Of a stretch of DNA of 64,000 bases, positions 36,718-44,907 are shown one piece after another. The position numbers and the translations under genes are program-made. This stretch comes from Asanoa hainanensis (GTDB lineage: Bacteria > Actinomycetota > Actinomycetes > Mycobacteriales > Micromonosporaceae): positions 620,001-684,000 of the forward strand of contig NZ_FZPH01000003.1 of the NCBI RefSeq assembly GCF_900188485.1, read 5' to 3'. Below the pieces are notes generated by a model that had not been told where the DNA came from, made no database searches, and saw only the letters and a program-made list of their open reading frames with translations. The first letter of the stretch is position 1. Each line of letters begins with the position of its first letter.

Positions 36718-38520
36718 CTAACCGGTGCGCCACACCCAGGCGCCGCCGACGTCGTCGGGGATCTCGCCGGTCAGCTCGATCACCAGTTGCCTGAGCTGGC
36801 CGGCGTTGGTCTCGGTCTGCGGCAGCACCAGCGCGTCGGCGCGCCAGAAGGCCACGTCGTCCGCGAACTTGGCCCTGGTCTCGTCGGTGACCGGCGGCAG
36901 GTCGCCGGTGCGGCTGGTCTGGTCGAACAGGGCGCCGCTGAACCGGGTCGGCGCGTTGAAGATGGCCCGGTTGTCGGCGCCCTCGGTGGCGGGTCCGAGG
37001 AAGTACCCGCCGGCGATGGCGAAGCCGATCTGCGCCTGGGCGGCCCAGCGCATGCCGTCGAGGTAGATGTTGTCGGTGACGGGCACGAAAACCAGACTGC
37101 GACCGTCGGCGGCATAGTCGCGCCAGAGGCCCTGGGTGACGAACGCGGGTGTGCTGGGGACGTCGACGGTCGGGAGTTGCTTCGGCGCCAGCGGCACGAG
37201 TGCGCCGAGGATCGCCGCAGCGGTGACGCATCTGATGGCCACGGCCACGTTCGCGTTGCGCCGCGTTCGCGCGAATCGCAGCGCCTGGTCGGCGCCGAGC
37301 GCCAGCAGGGCAGCGGCGACGGGCACCACGATCAGCGAGAGGCGCGTCGGCACGACCGAGTTGAAGATCGGCAGGTTCTCCAGCCAGCGCCATGGCCCGT
37401 CGACCCCGGTGTCGTCCTGGTCGATCATGATGTGCGGCCCGAGGGAGAGGGCGCCGAAGAGCAGGCCGGTGACGACCAAGGCCCAGGTCGTCCTGCGCCG
37501 CCAGGTGAGCGCGACGCCGATCACACACATGACCAGCAGCGGCCAGCCGAGGAAGCTGTTCTCCTCGGCCGGGCCCTGGGTGAGCCGCTCGGCTGACTCG
37601 GTGCTGCCGGCGATCGAGAGGCGGGCGAAGGCCGGGTAGGCCGCGAGGTCGGTGCTGACGTCCTTCACCGCCGTGGGCACGCCGCGGTAGCTCTGCGGGC
37701 CGAAGAACTGCACCCAGAGCGGGTACGCGAGCAGGGCGCCGGCCGTCACGATCGCGATGGCGAGGCCGCCGAGGAAGCTCGGGATCCTGGCCTTGGTTTT
37801 CTTGGGGTTGAACAGGACGTAGCAGAGGACGAAGACGAACAGCCCGAGCGCGGTGTAGAGCAGGACCTCCTCGTTGACGAAGGCCTGGTAGGTGACGAGG
37901 AGGCCGAGCCAGATCCCGCGCCGGACCGCCCGGCCAGGTCGGGCGAGCCGGATGACCGCGACGACGAGCCAGGGGACGACGAACTGGGCGGTCCAGTTGA
38001 CGTGGCCCTGGGCGTGGCTGACCAGCCCGGGCGCGAACCCGCAGAGCGCGCCGGCGGCGAACGCGACGAGCCGGTTGTCGACGAGGTGGCGGCTGAACAC
38101 CCAGTACCAACCGAAGGCGGTGCCGGCGAGCCCGATCACCAGGAGGACCGCGAAGGCGGTCTCAGGCCCGGCGAGCAGGGTGATCGGCGACATCGGGATG
38201 CCGAGCCCGAGCACGGAGGTGTTGGCCATGAGATTGACGCCGTCGGGCATGTTGAGCGACTTGGTGGTGAAGGGATAGATCCCGTGCTCGGCCACCTGCG
38301 CGCCGTGGGCGAGGACCCACTGGAAGAAGACGTGGTCCTGCGGGTTGACGGCGGGGGTGGCCTGGCCGAGATCCACCCACAACCGCCCGGTGACCGCGAA
38401 AGCGGCACCGAGGTAGAGCAGGGCGACGCCAACTGTTACTGCCGGGCCGACCCACGTGGGCCGGGCGAGCCGCTCTGCGCCGGCCGGCGGTCCCGTTTGA
38501 TCGCTGACGGCAGAGGCCAC
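36718..38520 (-). CDS. Polytopic GT-C-like membrane protein
   Basis: A 600-residue protein with about 11-12 membrane segments and a soluble C-terminal domain (about 470-600). The first extracellular loop carries PQDHVFFQWVLAHG and FTTKSLNMPDGVNLMANTS, a pattern seen in GT-C-like glycosyltransferases and the related actinobacterial 'glycosyl transferase' annotations. No soluble transferase domain is present. A role in transfer of lipid-linked sugars to the cell surface is likely but unproved. Its stop directly abuts that of the phosphosugar mutase, whose product could feed it; this is only proximity. Confidence 0.7.
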   Translation of the reverse strand: MASAVSDQTGPPAGAERLARPTWVGPAVTVGVALLYLGAAFAVTGRLWVDLGQATPAVNPQDHVFFQWVLAHGAQVAEHGIYPFTTKSLNMPDGVNLMANTSVLGLGIPMSPITLLAGPETAFAVLLVIGLAGTAFGWYWVFSRHLVDNRLVAFAAGALCGFAPGLVSHAQGHVNWTAQFVVPWLVVAVIRLARPGRAVRRGIWLGLLVTYQAFVNEEVLLYTALGLFVFVLCYVLFNPKKTKARIPSFLGGLAIAIVTAGALLAYPLWVQFFGPQSYRGVPTAVKDVSTDLAAYPAFARLSIAGSTESAERLTQGPAEENSFLGWPLLVMCVIGVALTWRRRTTWALVVTGLLFGALSLGPHIMIDQDDTGVDGPWRWLENLPIFNSVVPTRLSLIVVPVAAALLALGADQALRFARTRRNANVAVAIRCVTAAAILGALVPLAPKQLPTVDVPSTPAFVTQGLWRDYAADGRSLVFVPVTDNIYLDGMRWAAQAQIGFAIAGGYFLGPATEGADNRAIFNAPTRFSGALFDQTSRTGDLPPVTDETRAKFADDVAFWRADALVLPQTETNAGQLRQLVIELTGEIPDDVGGAWVWRTG

Positions 38521-38651
38521 GGTTTCACAGCGTAGTGGCGCGGTCGCGCTCCGACGTGGTGTTCAGACCGCGCCCACAGCGAGTTGGCAGCCACCCGTGA
38601 CCCACCGGCCTGGCCTCCAACCGGCTGCGGGCCGGGCGGCACGCCCCCACC

Positions 38652-38670
38652 GCGGGCCAGCAAGGCCCGC
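38652..38670 (-). terminator. Hairpin after GPP34
   Basis: A perfect 7-bp stem (GCGGGCC/GGCCCGC, 5-nt loop) lies about 40 bp past the GPP34 stop, in a very GC-rich 190-bp gap without genes. There is no T-run. Confidence 0.35.
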
Positions 38671-38711
38671 GCGACCGGCCACCGCCGCGGGCCGCGAGGC
38701 CTGGCGGTTGC

Positions 38712-39401
38712 CTAGTGGGTTACCGGGCGGGGGGTGCCCAGGGCGGCCTGGATGGCCTTGCCGAGCGCGATGACGACCAGGGCGACCGACGGGCGGACCG
38801 TCGACTGGTCGAGGCCGATGCCGCCCGAAAAGCCGGCGCCGCTGGCGATGCGCTCTAGCTTCTCGTGTGCGGTGGCGGCTTCGTCGCCGGTCAGGCCCAG
38901 GGCGGCCTCCATGCGGCTCGCGGCGATCAGCGTCGCCAGGGCCGCCGTGCGCTCGTCGGGGGCGCCCTCGCCGGACAGGGCGGCGGCGAGGCGGCCGCGG
39001 GTCTCGTTCTCGACCGTCGCGTCGACCGATGGGTAGCGGTGGACGTGGATGAACTCGAGCTCGACCTCGTCGACGTCGCGGATCACGCCGCGGCCGACGA
39101 GGTCCGAGAGGACGCGGTCGCGCAGGCCGTGGCGGAGCCGCTGGACCCAGGAGGCCGGGGTGTGCGGCACGTTCGACTCGATCTTGGCAAGCACCTCGTC
39201 GGCCACGGGCACGCCCGTCGGTGTCGCGTCGACCACCACGATGTTGCCGTCCGCGTACGCGATCCGGCCCGCGAGGGCCAACTCCACCAGCACTGCCGCG
39301 GCCATGCCGAGGTCGAGCCCGATCCGCGAACCGGTCGCCTTCCCGGACTCGTTGTCGTAGGCGAGCAGCAGAAGCTCCTCGGCGATCGGAACAGTGGTCA
39401 T
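38712..39401 (-). CDS. GPP34 (Golgi phosphoprotein 3-like) family protein
   Basis: A 229-residue mostly helical protein with the GPP34 pattern: IAEELLLLAYDNESGKATGSRIGLDLGMAAAVLVELALAGRI at the N-terminus, LRDRVLSDLVGRGVIRDV in the middle and a hydrophobic LVVIALGKAIQAALG helix at the end. The eukaryotic homologue GOLPH3 binds phosphatidylinositol-4-phosphate; the bacterial role is unclear, with several paralogues per actinomycete. The ATG at 39401 has a TACCGT box 8 nt upstream; an upstream extension to 39500 is not supported. It lies downstream of upp. Confidence 0.88.
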   Translation of the reverse strand: MTTVPIAEELLLLAYDNESGKATGSRIGLDLGMAAAVLVELALAGRIAYADGNIVVVDATPTGVPVADEVLAKIESNVPHTPASWVQRLRHGLRDRVLSDLVGRGVIRDVDEVELEFIHVHRYPSVDATVENETRGRLAAALSGEGAPDERTAALATLIAASRMEAALGLTGDEAATAHEKLERIASGAGFSGGIGLDQSTVRPSVALVVIALGKAIQAALGTPRPVTH

Positions 39402-39409
39402 GGCCCGGA

Positions 39410-39415
39410 ACGGTA
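39410..39415 (-). promoter_or_regulatory. -10 box of GPP34
   Basis: TACCGT ends 8 nt before the ATG at 39401. Confidence 0.3.
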
Positions 39416-39456
39416 GCCGCTTCGCGCCCGCGTCGCACTCACCGGTCGCCCATGCG

Positions 39457-40089
39457 TCAAAAACGGGGCATTCCGCCGAACTGGCGGTCACCCGCGTCAC
39501 CCAGGCCCGGCACGATGTACATCTTGTCGTTGAGCTCGTCGTCGATCGATGCCGTGACCAGGCGCAGCGGCAGCCCCGAGCGCTCCAGGCGGGCGATGCC
39601 CTCCGGGGCGGCCAGGACGCAGATCACCGTGATGTCGGTGCAGCCGCGGTCGGCCAGGAGCCGGCAGCAGTGCTCCAGCGAGCCGCCCGTGGCCAGCATC
39701 GGGTCGAGCACCAGCACCGGAATGCCGCTCAGGTCGGCCGGGAGCGACTCCAGGTAGGCCCGGGGCTCGAAGGTGACCTCGTCGCGGGCCAGGCCGACGA
39801 AGCCCATCGACGACTCGGGTAGCAGCGCCAGCGCGGAGTCGGCCATGCCCAGCCCGGCGCGCAGGACCGGCACCAACAGCGGCGGGTTGCCCAGCCGGGT
39901 GCCCTGGGTCGGTGCGACGGGGGTCTCGATGGGGTACTGCTCGATCGGGAAGGCGCGCGCCGCCTCGTACACCAGCATCGTGGTGAGCTCGTGCAACGCT
40001 GCCCGGAAGCTGCCGGGCTCGGTGCCCGCTTCGCGCATCGCCGTCAGGCGGGTCTGCGCGAGGGGATGGTTAACAACTTGTACGTCCAC
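39457..40089 (-). CDS. upp: Uracil phosphoribosyltransferase
   Basis: A 210-residue enzyme of pyrimidine salvage that makes UMP from uracil and PRPP. Typical motifs are [14 protein letters not shown] at the start, VLRAGLGM, the PRPP loop [12 protein letters not shown] and the C-terminal [14 protein letters not shown]. The length is standard. The GTG at 40089 lies 8 nt after a TACCTT box, again suggesting no leader. It is divergent from deoC across 106 bp that contains DnaA-box-like repeats. Confidence 0.96.
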   Translation of the reverse strand: MDVQVVNHPLAQTRLTAMREAGTEPGSFRAALHELTTMLVYEAARAFPIEQYPIETPVAPTQGTRLGNPPLLVPVLRAGLGMADSALALLPESSMGFVGLARDEVTFEPRAYLESLPADLSGIPVLVLDPMLATGGSLEHCCRLLADRGCTDITVICVLAAPEGIARLERSGLPLRLVTASIDDELNDKMYIVPGLGDAGDRQFGGMPRF

Positions 40090-40097
40090 GGTTGGTC

Positions 40098-40103
40098 AAG
40101 GTA
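40098..40103 (-). promoter_or_regulatory. -10 box of upp
   Basis: TACCTT ends 8 nt before the upp GTG at 40089. Confidence 0.35.
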
Positions 40104-40119
40104 CCGGTCGCTGATGATC

Positions 40120-40158
40120 TGTGGGCAGGCCTGTGGATAGTGCCCCACCTGTGGATAA
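40120..40158. repeat. Cluster of DnaA-box-like repeats
   Basis: Three CTGTGG repeats in the upp-deoC gap. The plus-strand copies TGTGGATAG (40132-40140) and TGTGGATAA (40150-40158) match the DnaA box TTATCCACA at 8 of 9 and 9 of 9 positions read on the other strand; the first (TGTGGG, 40120) is weaker. Confidence 0.45.
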
Positions 40159-40182
40159 CTCATCGACCTCACGCCGCACCCG

Positions 40183-40188
40183 TACACT
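40183..40188 (+). promoter_or_regulatory. -10 box of deoC, leaderless
   Basis: TACACT ends 7 nt before the deoC ATG at 40196. It is identical in sequence and spacing to the accA box. Confidence 0.45.
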
Positions 40189-40195
40189 CGTCCGC

Positions 40196-41146
40196 ATGAC
40201 AGCGACGACGGCGTCGGACCTGTCCTCAGTAACAAGCTCCGACGCGGCCCTTCGGGCATTTTTGCACGGTCTGCCCGGGGTCGACCAGGTTGGCGCGGAA
40301 CAGCGCGCCGCGATGCTCGGCACCCGGTCGATCAAGACGACCGCCAAGGCATGGGCGATCGACCTGGCGATCCGCATGGTCGACCTGACCACGCTGGAAG
40401 GCGCCGACACCCCCGGCAAGGTGCGCGCGCTCTGCGCGAAGGCCCGGCGACCCGACCCGGCCGACCCGACCTGCCCGCCGGTGGCCGCGATCTGCGTCTA
40501 CCCGGCGATGGTGCCGGTGGCCACCGAGGCCCTGGCCGGCTCCGGCATCCACACGGCGAGCGTGGCGACGGCCTTCCCCTCCGGCCAGGCGCCGCTCGAG
40601 ATCAAGCTCGCCGACACCAAGGCCGCCGTGGCGGCCGGCGCCGACGAGATCGACATGGTGATCAACCGGGGTGCCTTCCTGGCCGGGCGCTACCTCGAGG
40701 TCTTCGAGGAGATCGCGGCGGTCAAGCAGGCCTGCGGCCCGGCCCACCTCAAGGTCATCCTGGAGACCGGGGAGCTGTCGACCTACGACAACGTCCGCCG
40801 CGCCTCCTGGATCGGCATGCTGGCCGGCGGCGACTTCATCAAGACGTCGACCGGCAAGGTCCCGGTCGCGGCGACGCTGCCGGTCACGCTGGTGATGCTC
40901 GAGGCGGTCCGCGACTTCCGCGACCTGACCGGGCGCCAGGTCGGCGTCAAGCCGGCCGGCGGCATCCGCACGACCAAGGACGCGATCAAATACCTGGTGC
41001 TGGTCAACGAGACGGCCGGCGACGACTGGCTCGACCCCGACTGGTTCCGGTTCGGCGCGTCGACGCTGCTCAACGACCTGCTGATGCAGCGCACCAAGCT
41101 CACGACCGGTGTCTACGCCGGTCCCGACTACTTCACGCTGGACTGA
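40196..41146 (+). CDS. deoC: Deoxyribose-phosphate aldolase
   Basis: A 316-residue class I aldolase that splits 2-deoxyribose 5-phosphate into glyceraldehyde 3-phosphate and acetaldehyde. Visible features are CVYPAMVPVA, ADEIDMVINRGAFLAG with the proton-relay Asp, LKVILETGEL with the Schiff-base Lys region, KTSTGK and VGVKPAGGIRT. The enzyme is of the longer (about 315-residue) type. The ATG at 40196 has a -10 box 7 nt upstream. Two aldehyde dehydrogenase genes follow in the same operon; they could oxidise the acetaldehyde released. Confidence 0.95.
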   Translation: MTATTASDLSSVTSSDAALRAFLHGLPGVDQVGAEQRAAMLGTRSIKTTAKAWAIDLAIRMVDLTTLEGADTPGKVRALCAKARRPDPADPTCPPVAAICVYPAMVPVATEALAGSGIHTASVATAFPSGQAPLEIKLADTKAAVAAGADEIDMVINRGAFLAGRYLEVFEEIAAVKQACGPAHLKVILETGELSTYDNVRRASWIGMLAGGDFIKTSTGKVPVAATLPVTLVMLEAVRDFRDLTGRQVGVKPAGGIRTTKDAIKYLVLVNETAGDDWLDPDWFRFGASTLLNDLLMQRTKLTTGVYAGPDYFTLD

Positions 41147-41148
41147 CG

Positions 41149-42579
41149 ATGTTCGAATACGCCCCCGCCCCCGAATCCCGCGCGGTCGTCGACATCAAGC
41201 CGTCCTACGGCCTGTTCGTCGACGGCGCCTTCGTCGACCCCGCCGACGGTGCGTACTTCAAGACGATCAACCCCGCCTCCGAAGAGGTGCTCTCGGAGGT
41301 CGCCGAGGCCGGCCCCGCCGACGTCGACCGTGCGGTCGCCGCGGCCCGGAAGGCCTACGACAAGGTCTGGTCCCGCATGCCGGGTCGCGACCGCGCCAAA
41401 TACCTCTACCGGATCGCCCGGATCATCCAGGAGCGCGGCCGCGAGCTCGCCGTCCTGGAGTCGCTCGACAACGGCAAGCCGATCCGCGAGTCCCGCGACG
41501 TCGACATCCCGCTGGTGGCCGCGCACTTCTTCTACTACGCCGGCTGGGCCGACAAGCTGGCGCACGCCGGGTTCGGCCCCGCACCGCGCCCGCTGGGCGT
41601 CGCGGCGCAGGTCATCCCGTGGAACTTCCCGCTGCTCATGCTCGCGTGGAAGATCGCGCCGGCGCTGGCCGCCGGCAACACCGTGGTGCTCAAGCCCGCG
41701 GAGACCACGCCGCTGACCGCCCTGCTGTTCGCCGAGATCTGCCAGCAGGCCGACCTGCCCCCGGGCGTGGTCAACATCGTCACCGGCGCCGGCGAGACCG
41801 GCCGCGCGCTGGTCGAGCACGCCGGTGTCGACAAGATCGCGTTCACCGGCTCGACCGACGTGGGCAAGGCGATCGCGCGCTCGGTGGCCGGCTCGCGCAA
41901 GAAGGTCACGCTCGAGCTCGGCGGCAAGGCCGCCAACGTGGTCTTCGAGGACGCGCCCATCGACCAGGCCGTCGAGGGCATCGTCAACGGCATCTTCTTC
42001 AACCAGGGCCACGTCTGCTGCGCGGGCTCGCGGCTGCTGGTGCAGGAGTCGGTCTACGAGCCGGTGCTCGCCTCGCTCAAGCGGCGGATGGCCCGGCTGC
42101 GGGTCGGTGACCCGCTCGACAAGAACACCGACATCGGCGCGATCAACTCGGCCGCCCAGCTCGAGCGCATCCGCACGCTGTCCGACATCGGCGGCGAAGA
42201 GGGCGCCGAGCGCTGGTCTCCGCCGTGCGAACTGCCCGAGAACGGCTTCTGGTTCGCGCCGACCATCTTCACCGGCGTGACCCAGGCCCACCGCATCGCC
42301 CGCGAGGAGATCTTCGGCCCGGTGCTGTCGGTGCTGACGTTCCGCACGCCCGCGGAGGCCGTCGAGAAGGCCAACAACACGCCCTACGGGTTGTCCGCCG
42401 GCGTCTGGACCGACAAGGGCTCCCGGATCCTGTGGATGGCCGACCGGCTGCGCGCCGGCGTGGTCTGGGCCAACACGTTCAACAAGTTCGACCCGACGTC
42501 GCCGTTCGGCGGCTACAAGGAGTCCGGCTACGGTCGCGAGGGCGGCCGCCACGGGCTGGAGGCATACCTCGATGTCTGA
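41149..42579 (+). CDS. Aldehyde dehydrogenase (ALDH16-type N-terminal partner)
   Basis: A 476-residue NAD(P)-dependent aldehyde dehydrogenase. It has PWNFPLLMLAWKIAPALAAGNTVVLKPAE, FTGSTDVGKAI, the general-base Glu in LELGGKAANVV, catalytic Cys in FFNQGHVCCAGSRLL and EIFGPVLSVLTF. The start ATG at 41149 is 2 bp after the deoC stop. Its stop overlaps a truncated ALDH gene by 8 nt. A full ALDH followed by a partial one is the domain order of ALDH16 proteins, here as two genes. The likely role is oxidation of acetaldehyde from the deoC reaction. Confidence 0.93.
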   Translation: MFEYAPAPESRAVVDIKPSYGLFVDGAFVDPADGAYFKTINPASEEVLSEVAEAGPADVDRAVAAARKAYDKVWSRMPGRDRAKYLYRIARIIQERGRELAVLESLDNGKPIRESRDVDIPLVAAHFFYYAGWADKLAHAGFGPAPRPLGVAAQVIPWNFPLLMLAWKIAPALAAGNTVVLKPAETTPLTALLFAEICQQADLPPGVVNIVTGAGETGRALVEHAGVDKIAFTGSTDVGKAIARSVAGSRKKVTLELGGKAANVVFEDAPIDQAVEGIVNGIFFNQGHVCCAGSRLLVQESVYEPVLASLKRRMARLRVGDPLDKNTDIGAINSAAQLERIRTLSDIGGEEGAERWSPPCELPENGFWFAPTIFTGVTQAHRIAREEIFGPVLSVLTFRTPAEAVEKANNTPYGLSAGVWTDKGSRILWMADRLRAGVVWANTFNKFDPTSPFGGYKESGYGREGGRHGLEAYLDV

Positions 42580-43393
42580 CGCACGCGTGGCGGTCCGCAA
42601 GACCTACAAACTGTTCATCGGCGGCAAGTTCCCGCGCAGCGAGTCCGGCCGCTCCTACATAGCACAGGACGCCAACGTGGCCCTGGCCTCCCGCAAGGAC
42701 GTCCGCGACGCGGTCGTCGCCGCCCGGGCCGCGGTGAAGGGCTGGTCGGGTGCGACCGCCTACAACCGCGGCCAGATCCTCTACCGCGTGGCCGAGATGC
42801 TCGAAGGCCGCCGCGACCAGTTCATCGGCCTGGGCCTGCCCACCGCCGAGGTCGACGAGGCGATCGACCGCTGGGTCTGGTACGCCGGCTGGTCCGACAA
42901 GATCAGCCAGGTCTACGGCGGCGCCAACCCGGTCGCCGGCCCGTACTTCAACCTGTCGTCGCCCGAGCCCACCGGCGTGGTCGGCCTGGTCACCCCGCCG
43001 TCGTTCCTGGGACTGGTCAGCGTCATCGCCCCGGCCATCGTCACCGGCAACACGGTGGTCGCCCTGGCCGCCCACGACGCGCCTCTCGCGGCGGTAACGC
43101 TCGCCGAGGTCTTGGCCACCTCCGACCTACCCGGCGGCGTCGTCAACATCCTGACCGGCGACCCGGCCGAAACCGCGCCGTGGCTGGCCGCCCACATGGA
43201 CGTCAACGCCATCGACCTGGCCGGCGTCACCGACCAGACCCTGGCGACGTCGCTGGAGGAAGCCGCCGCCGGCAACCTGAAGCGCGTCATCCGCCCCTCG
43301 GCGTCGACCCCCAGCTGGTCCGACGACCCGGGCCTGACCCGCATGACGGCCTTCCTGGAAACCAAGACGGTCTGGCACCCCAAGGGCATCTGA
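42572..43393 (+). CDS. Truncated aldehyde dehydrogenase-like protein without catalytic domain
   Basis: A 273-residue ALDH homologue covering the N-terminal oligomerisation and NAD-binding region (TYKLFIGGKFPRSESGRSY, VKGWSGATAYNRGQILYRVAEMLE, EPTGVVGLVTPPSFLGLVSVIAPAIVTGNTVVALA). The LELGG glutamate, the catalytic cysteine domain and the C-terminal third are absent. It ends on a proper stop and is coupled to the full ALDH by an 8-nt overlap (ATGTCTGA), so it is a kept pseudoenzyme rather than decay. It probably assembles with the upstream ALDH. Confidence 0.85.
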   Translation: MSDARVAVRKTYKLFIGGKFPRSESGRSYIAQDANVALASRKDVRDAVVAARAAVKGWSGATAYNRGQILYRVAEMLEGRRDQFIGLGLPTAEVDEAIDRWVWYAGWSDKISQVYGGANPVAGPYFNLSSPEPTGVVGLVTPPSFLGLVSVIAPAIVTGNTVVALAAHDAPLAAVTLAEVLATSDLPGGVVNILTGDPAETAPWLAAHMDVNAIDLAGVTDQTLATSLEEAAAGNLKRVIRPSASTPSWSDDPGLTRMTAFLETKTVWHPKGI

Positions 43394-43702
43394 CCGCCCT
43401 GCCTCGCCGCCAAACGTGGCGGCCCGCCCACCGGGCCGCCACGTACGCACAGACCGGAACGCCACGTCCGGCGGCGCGGTCGCCGACCGTGGCAACCGGA
43501 CCGCGCTCGCCGGCGACATGGCCCCTACTCGGGTGCGTCGGCCGGCGGTGGTCGAGTGCGATGTCGGCTTGGTCTTCCTCGTCGTCTCGTGCGCAGCCGT
43601 CGCAGGCGATGTCGAAACACCGTCGGTGTCAGAGCGTCGTCGGTGTAGATGACCATCCAGTTCTTGGTTTCCATCGCGACCACCTCCCGGGTCACGCGGA
43701 AA
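43394..43702. other. Intergenic stretch after the deoC operon
   Basis: It holds a strong hairpin near its left end (43414-43444). A minus-strand frame at about 43525-43716 begins METKNWMVIYTDDALTPTV and then turns into Arg-rich sequence; in another frame FDIACDGCARDDEEDQADIALDH appears. This could be a frameshifted remnant of a small gene, but no intact gene is supported. Confidence 0.4.
43414..43444 (+). terminator. 12-bp perfect hairpin terminating the deoC-ALDH operon
   Basis: ACGTGGCGGCCC and GGGCCGCCACGT pair perfectly over 12 bp with a 7-nt loop, 20 bp after the last stop of the operon. There is no T-run, as usual for this group. Confidence 0.65.
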
Positions 43703-44080
43703 CTACCGGCTGCCACCGACAGAAAACTCCTGTCCGCGGGCGGCGTTGATCTCGGGTGCGTGCTCGACCGCCCACTCGCCGATCGCGATGACCAGCGGCA
43801 GCAACGAGCGGCCCAGGTCGGTCAGGGCGTACTCGACGCGCGCCGCCGTCTCCTGGCGGCTCACCAGGCCGTCGCTGACCAACGTCCGCAACGTCCGCGT
43901 CAGGATTCGGCGGCTCAGGCCGTGGATGGCGCGGTCGAGCTCGTTGAAGCCGTACGGATGCTCGCGCAACAACGCCAGCACCAGGACGCTCCACTTCTCA
44001 CCGACGCGGCGCAGTACGTCCGTGGCGGCGCAGGCCGCGCGGTCAGTTTCCGTGACGGGCAACGGGAGCACAGGTGACAT
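43703..44080 (-). CDS. HxlR family transcriptional regulator
   Basis: A 125-residue winged-helix regulator. It has VLRRVGEKWSVLVLALLREHPYGFNELDRAIHGLSRRILTRTLRTLVSDGLVSRQ, then the wing VEYALTDLGRSLLPLV, the standard HxlR domain. HxlR/MarR-like proteins often respond to aldehydes or electrophiles. It is divergent from an SDR gene 47 bp away, which it probably controls. The ATG at 44080 is preferred over a longer frame (44158) that would overlap the SDR start. Confidence 0.88.
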   Translation of the reverse strand: MSPVLPLPVTETDRAACAATDVLRRVGEKWSVLVLALLREHPYGFNELDRAIHGLSRRILTRTLRTLVSDGLVSRQETAARVEYALTDLGRSLLPLVIAIGEWAVEHAPEINAARGQEFSVGGSR

Positions 44081-44127
44081 GGATGTGCCTTCTTTCGGAC
44101 GGGCCGCGATGCCGCACAGGATCGAGT

Positions 44128-44874
44128 ATGCGCACAGTGGTGATCGCGGGCGGCACACGCGGCATCGGCGGGGCTCTCGCCGCCCGGCTGAGGGAGCGGG
44201 GCGACAACGTGATCGCGATCGGCAGCGCCGACGCCGACCTCACGTCGGTCCGGCAGACCACCCGGCTGATCGACCGGCTGCCGGGCCGCATCGACGCGCT
44301 CGTGCTCGCGGCCGGGCGCTTCGACCAGCGGCGGGTGGAGACCGGCGAAGGGCTGGAGCAGACCTTCGCGATCTACGTGGTGAGCCGCTACCTGCTGGCC
44401 GACCGGCTGCGGCCGGCGTTGGAGGCCGCGGCGACGACACCCGTGGTGCTCAACCTCAGCGGCACGGGCGGCATCAAGGCCGGCCGCATCCATTGGGACG
44501 ACCTTCAGCTCACCCGCGACTACACGATGTTCAGGGCGACGATGCAGGGCGCCCGATCCAACGACCTGCTCGGCATCGACTTCGCCGCGACCCGGCCCGG
44601 CCGCGTTCGCTACGTCCTCTACAACCCGTTGTTCGTCGACAGCGGCATGCACCGCCAGTTCCGGCAACCGCTGCGCACGCTGATCGGCACGGCAGCCGCG
44701 CTCCTCGGGACCACAGTGGACGCTGCCGCCGTACCCCTGGCCGATCTGCTCGATAATCCGCCCGACGCACCACTGACCGCGCTCCGCCGCGGGAAGCCGG
44801 TGGCATTGTCCGCGGACCCCGCTGCGGCCGCGCGCCTCCGGGCCGTCCTCACGGACCTGGTCGACCGGGTGTAG
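44128..44874 (+). CDS. Short-chain dehydrogenase/reductase family protein with altered active site
   Basis: A 248-residue Rossmann-fold protein with the cofactor motif VVIAGGTRGIGGALAARL and LVLAAG in place of NNAG. The catalytic tetrad is unusual: at the Y-x3-K position it reads DYTMFRATMQGAR (Tyr with Arg instead of Lys), and the Ser is in LNLSGTGG. Some SDRs with such changes are still active, others are not. The ATG at 44128 follows an AGGA. Probably regulated by the adjacent divergent HxlR protein. Confidence 0.85.
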   Translation: MRTVVIAGGTRGIGGALAARLRERGDNVIAIGSADADLTSVRQTTRLIDRLPGRIDALVLAAGRFDQRRVETGEGLEQTFAIYVVSRYLLADRLRPALEAAATTPVVLNLSGTGGIKAGRIHWDDLQLTRDYTMFRATMQGARSNDLLGIDFAATRPGRVRYVLYNPLFVDSGMHRQFRQPLRTLIGTAAALLGTTVDAAAVPLADLLDNPPDAPLTALRRGKPVALSADPAAAARLRAVLTDLVDRV

Positions 44875-44907
44875 CTTTCCCGAGCGCGACAGGGAAGGCG
44901 GACACAC

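Noticed and set aside
42572-43393. Truncated ALDH considered as a pseudogene
   Set aside because: It has an intact frame, a coupled start and a proper stop, and a known architectural parallel in ALDH16.
43525-43716. Small minus-strand frame starting METKNWMVIYTDD
   Set aside because: It turns into low-complexity Arg-rich sequence and a more protein-like stretch continues in another frame; at most a decayed remnant.
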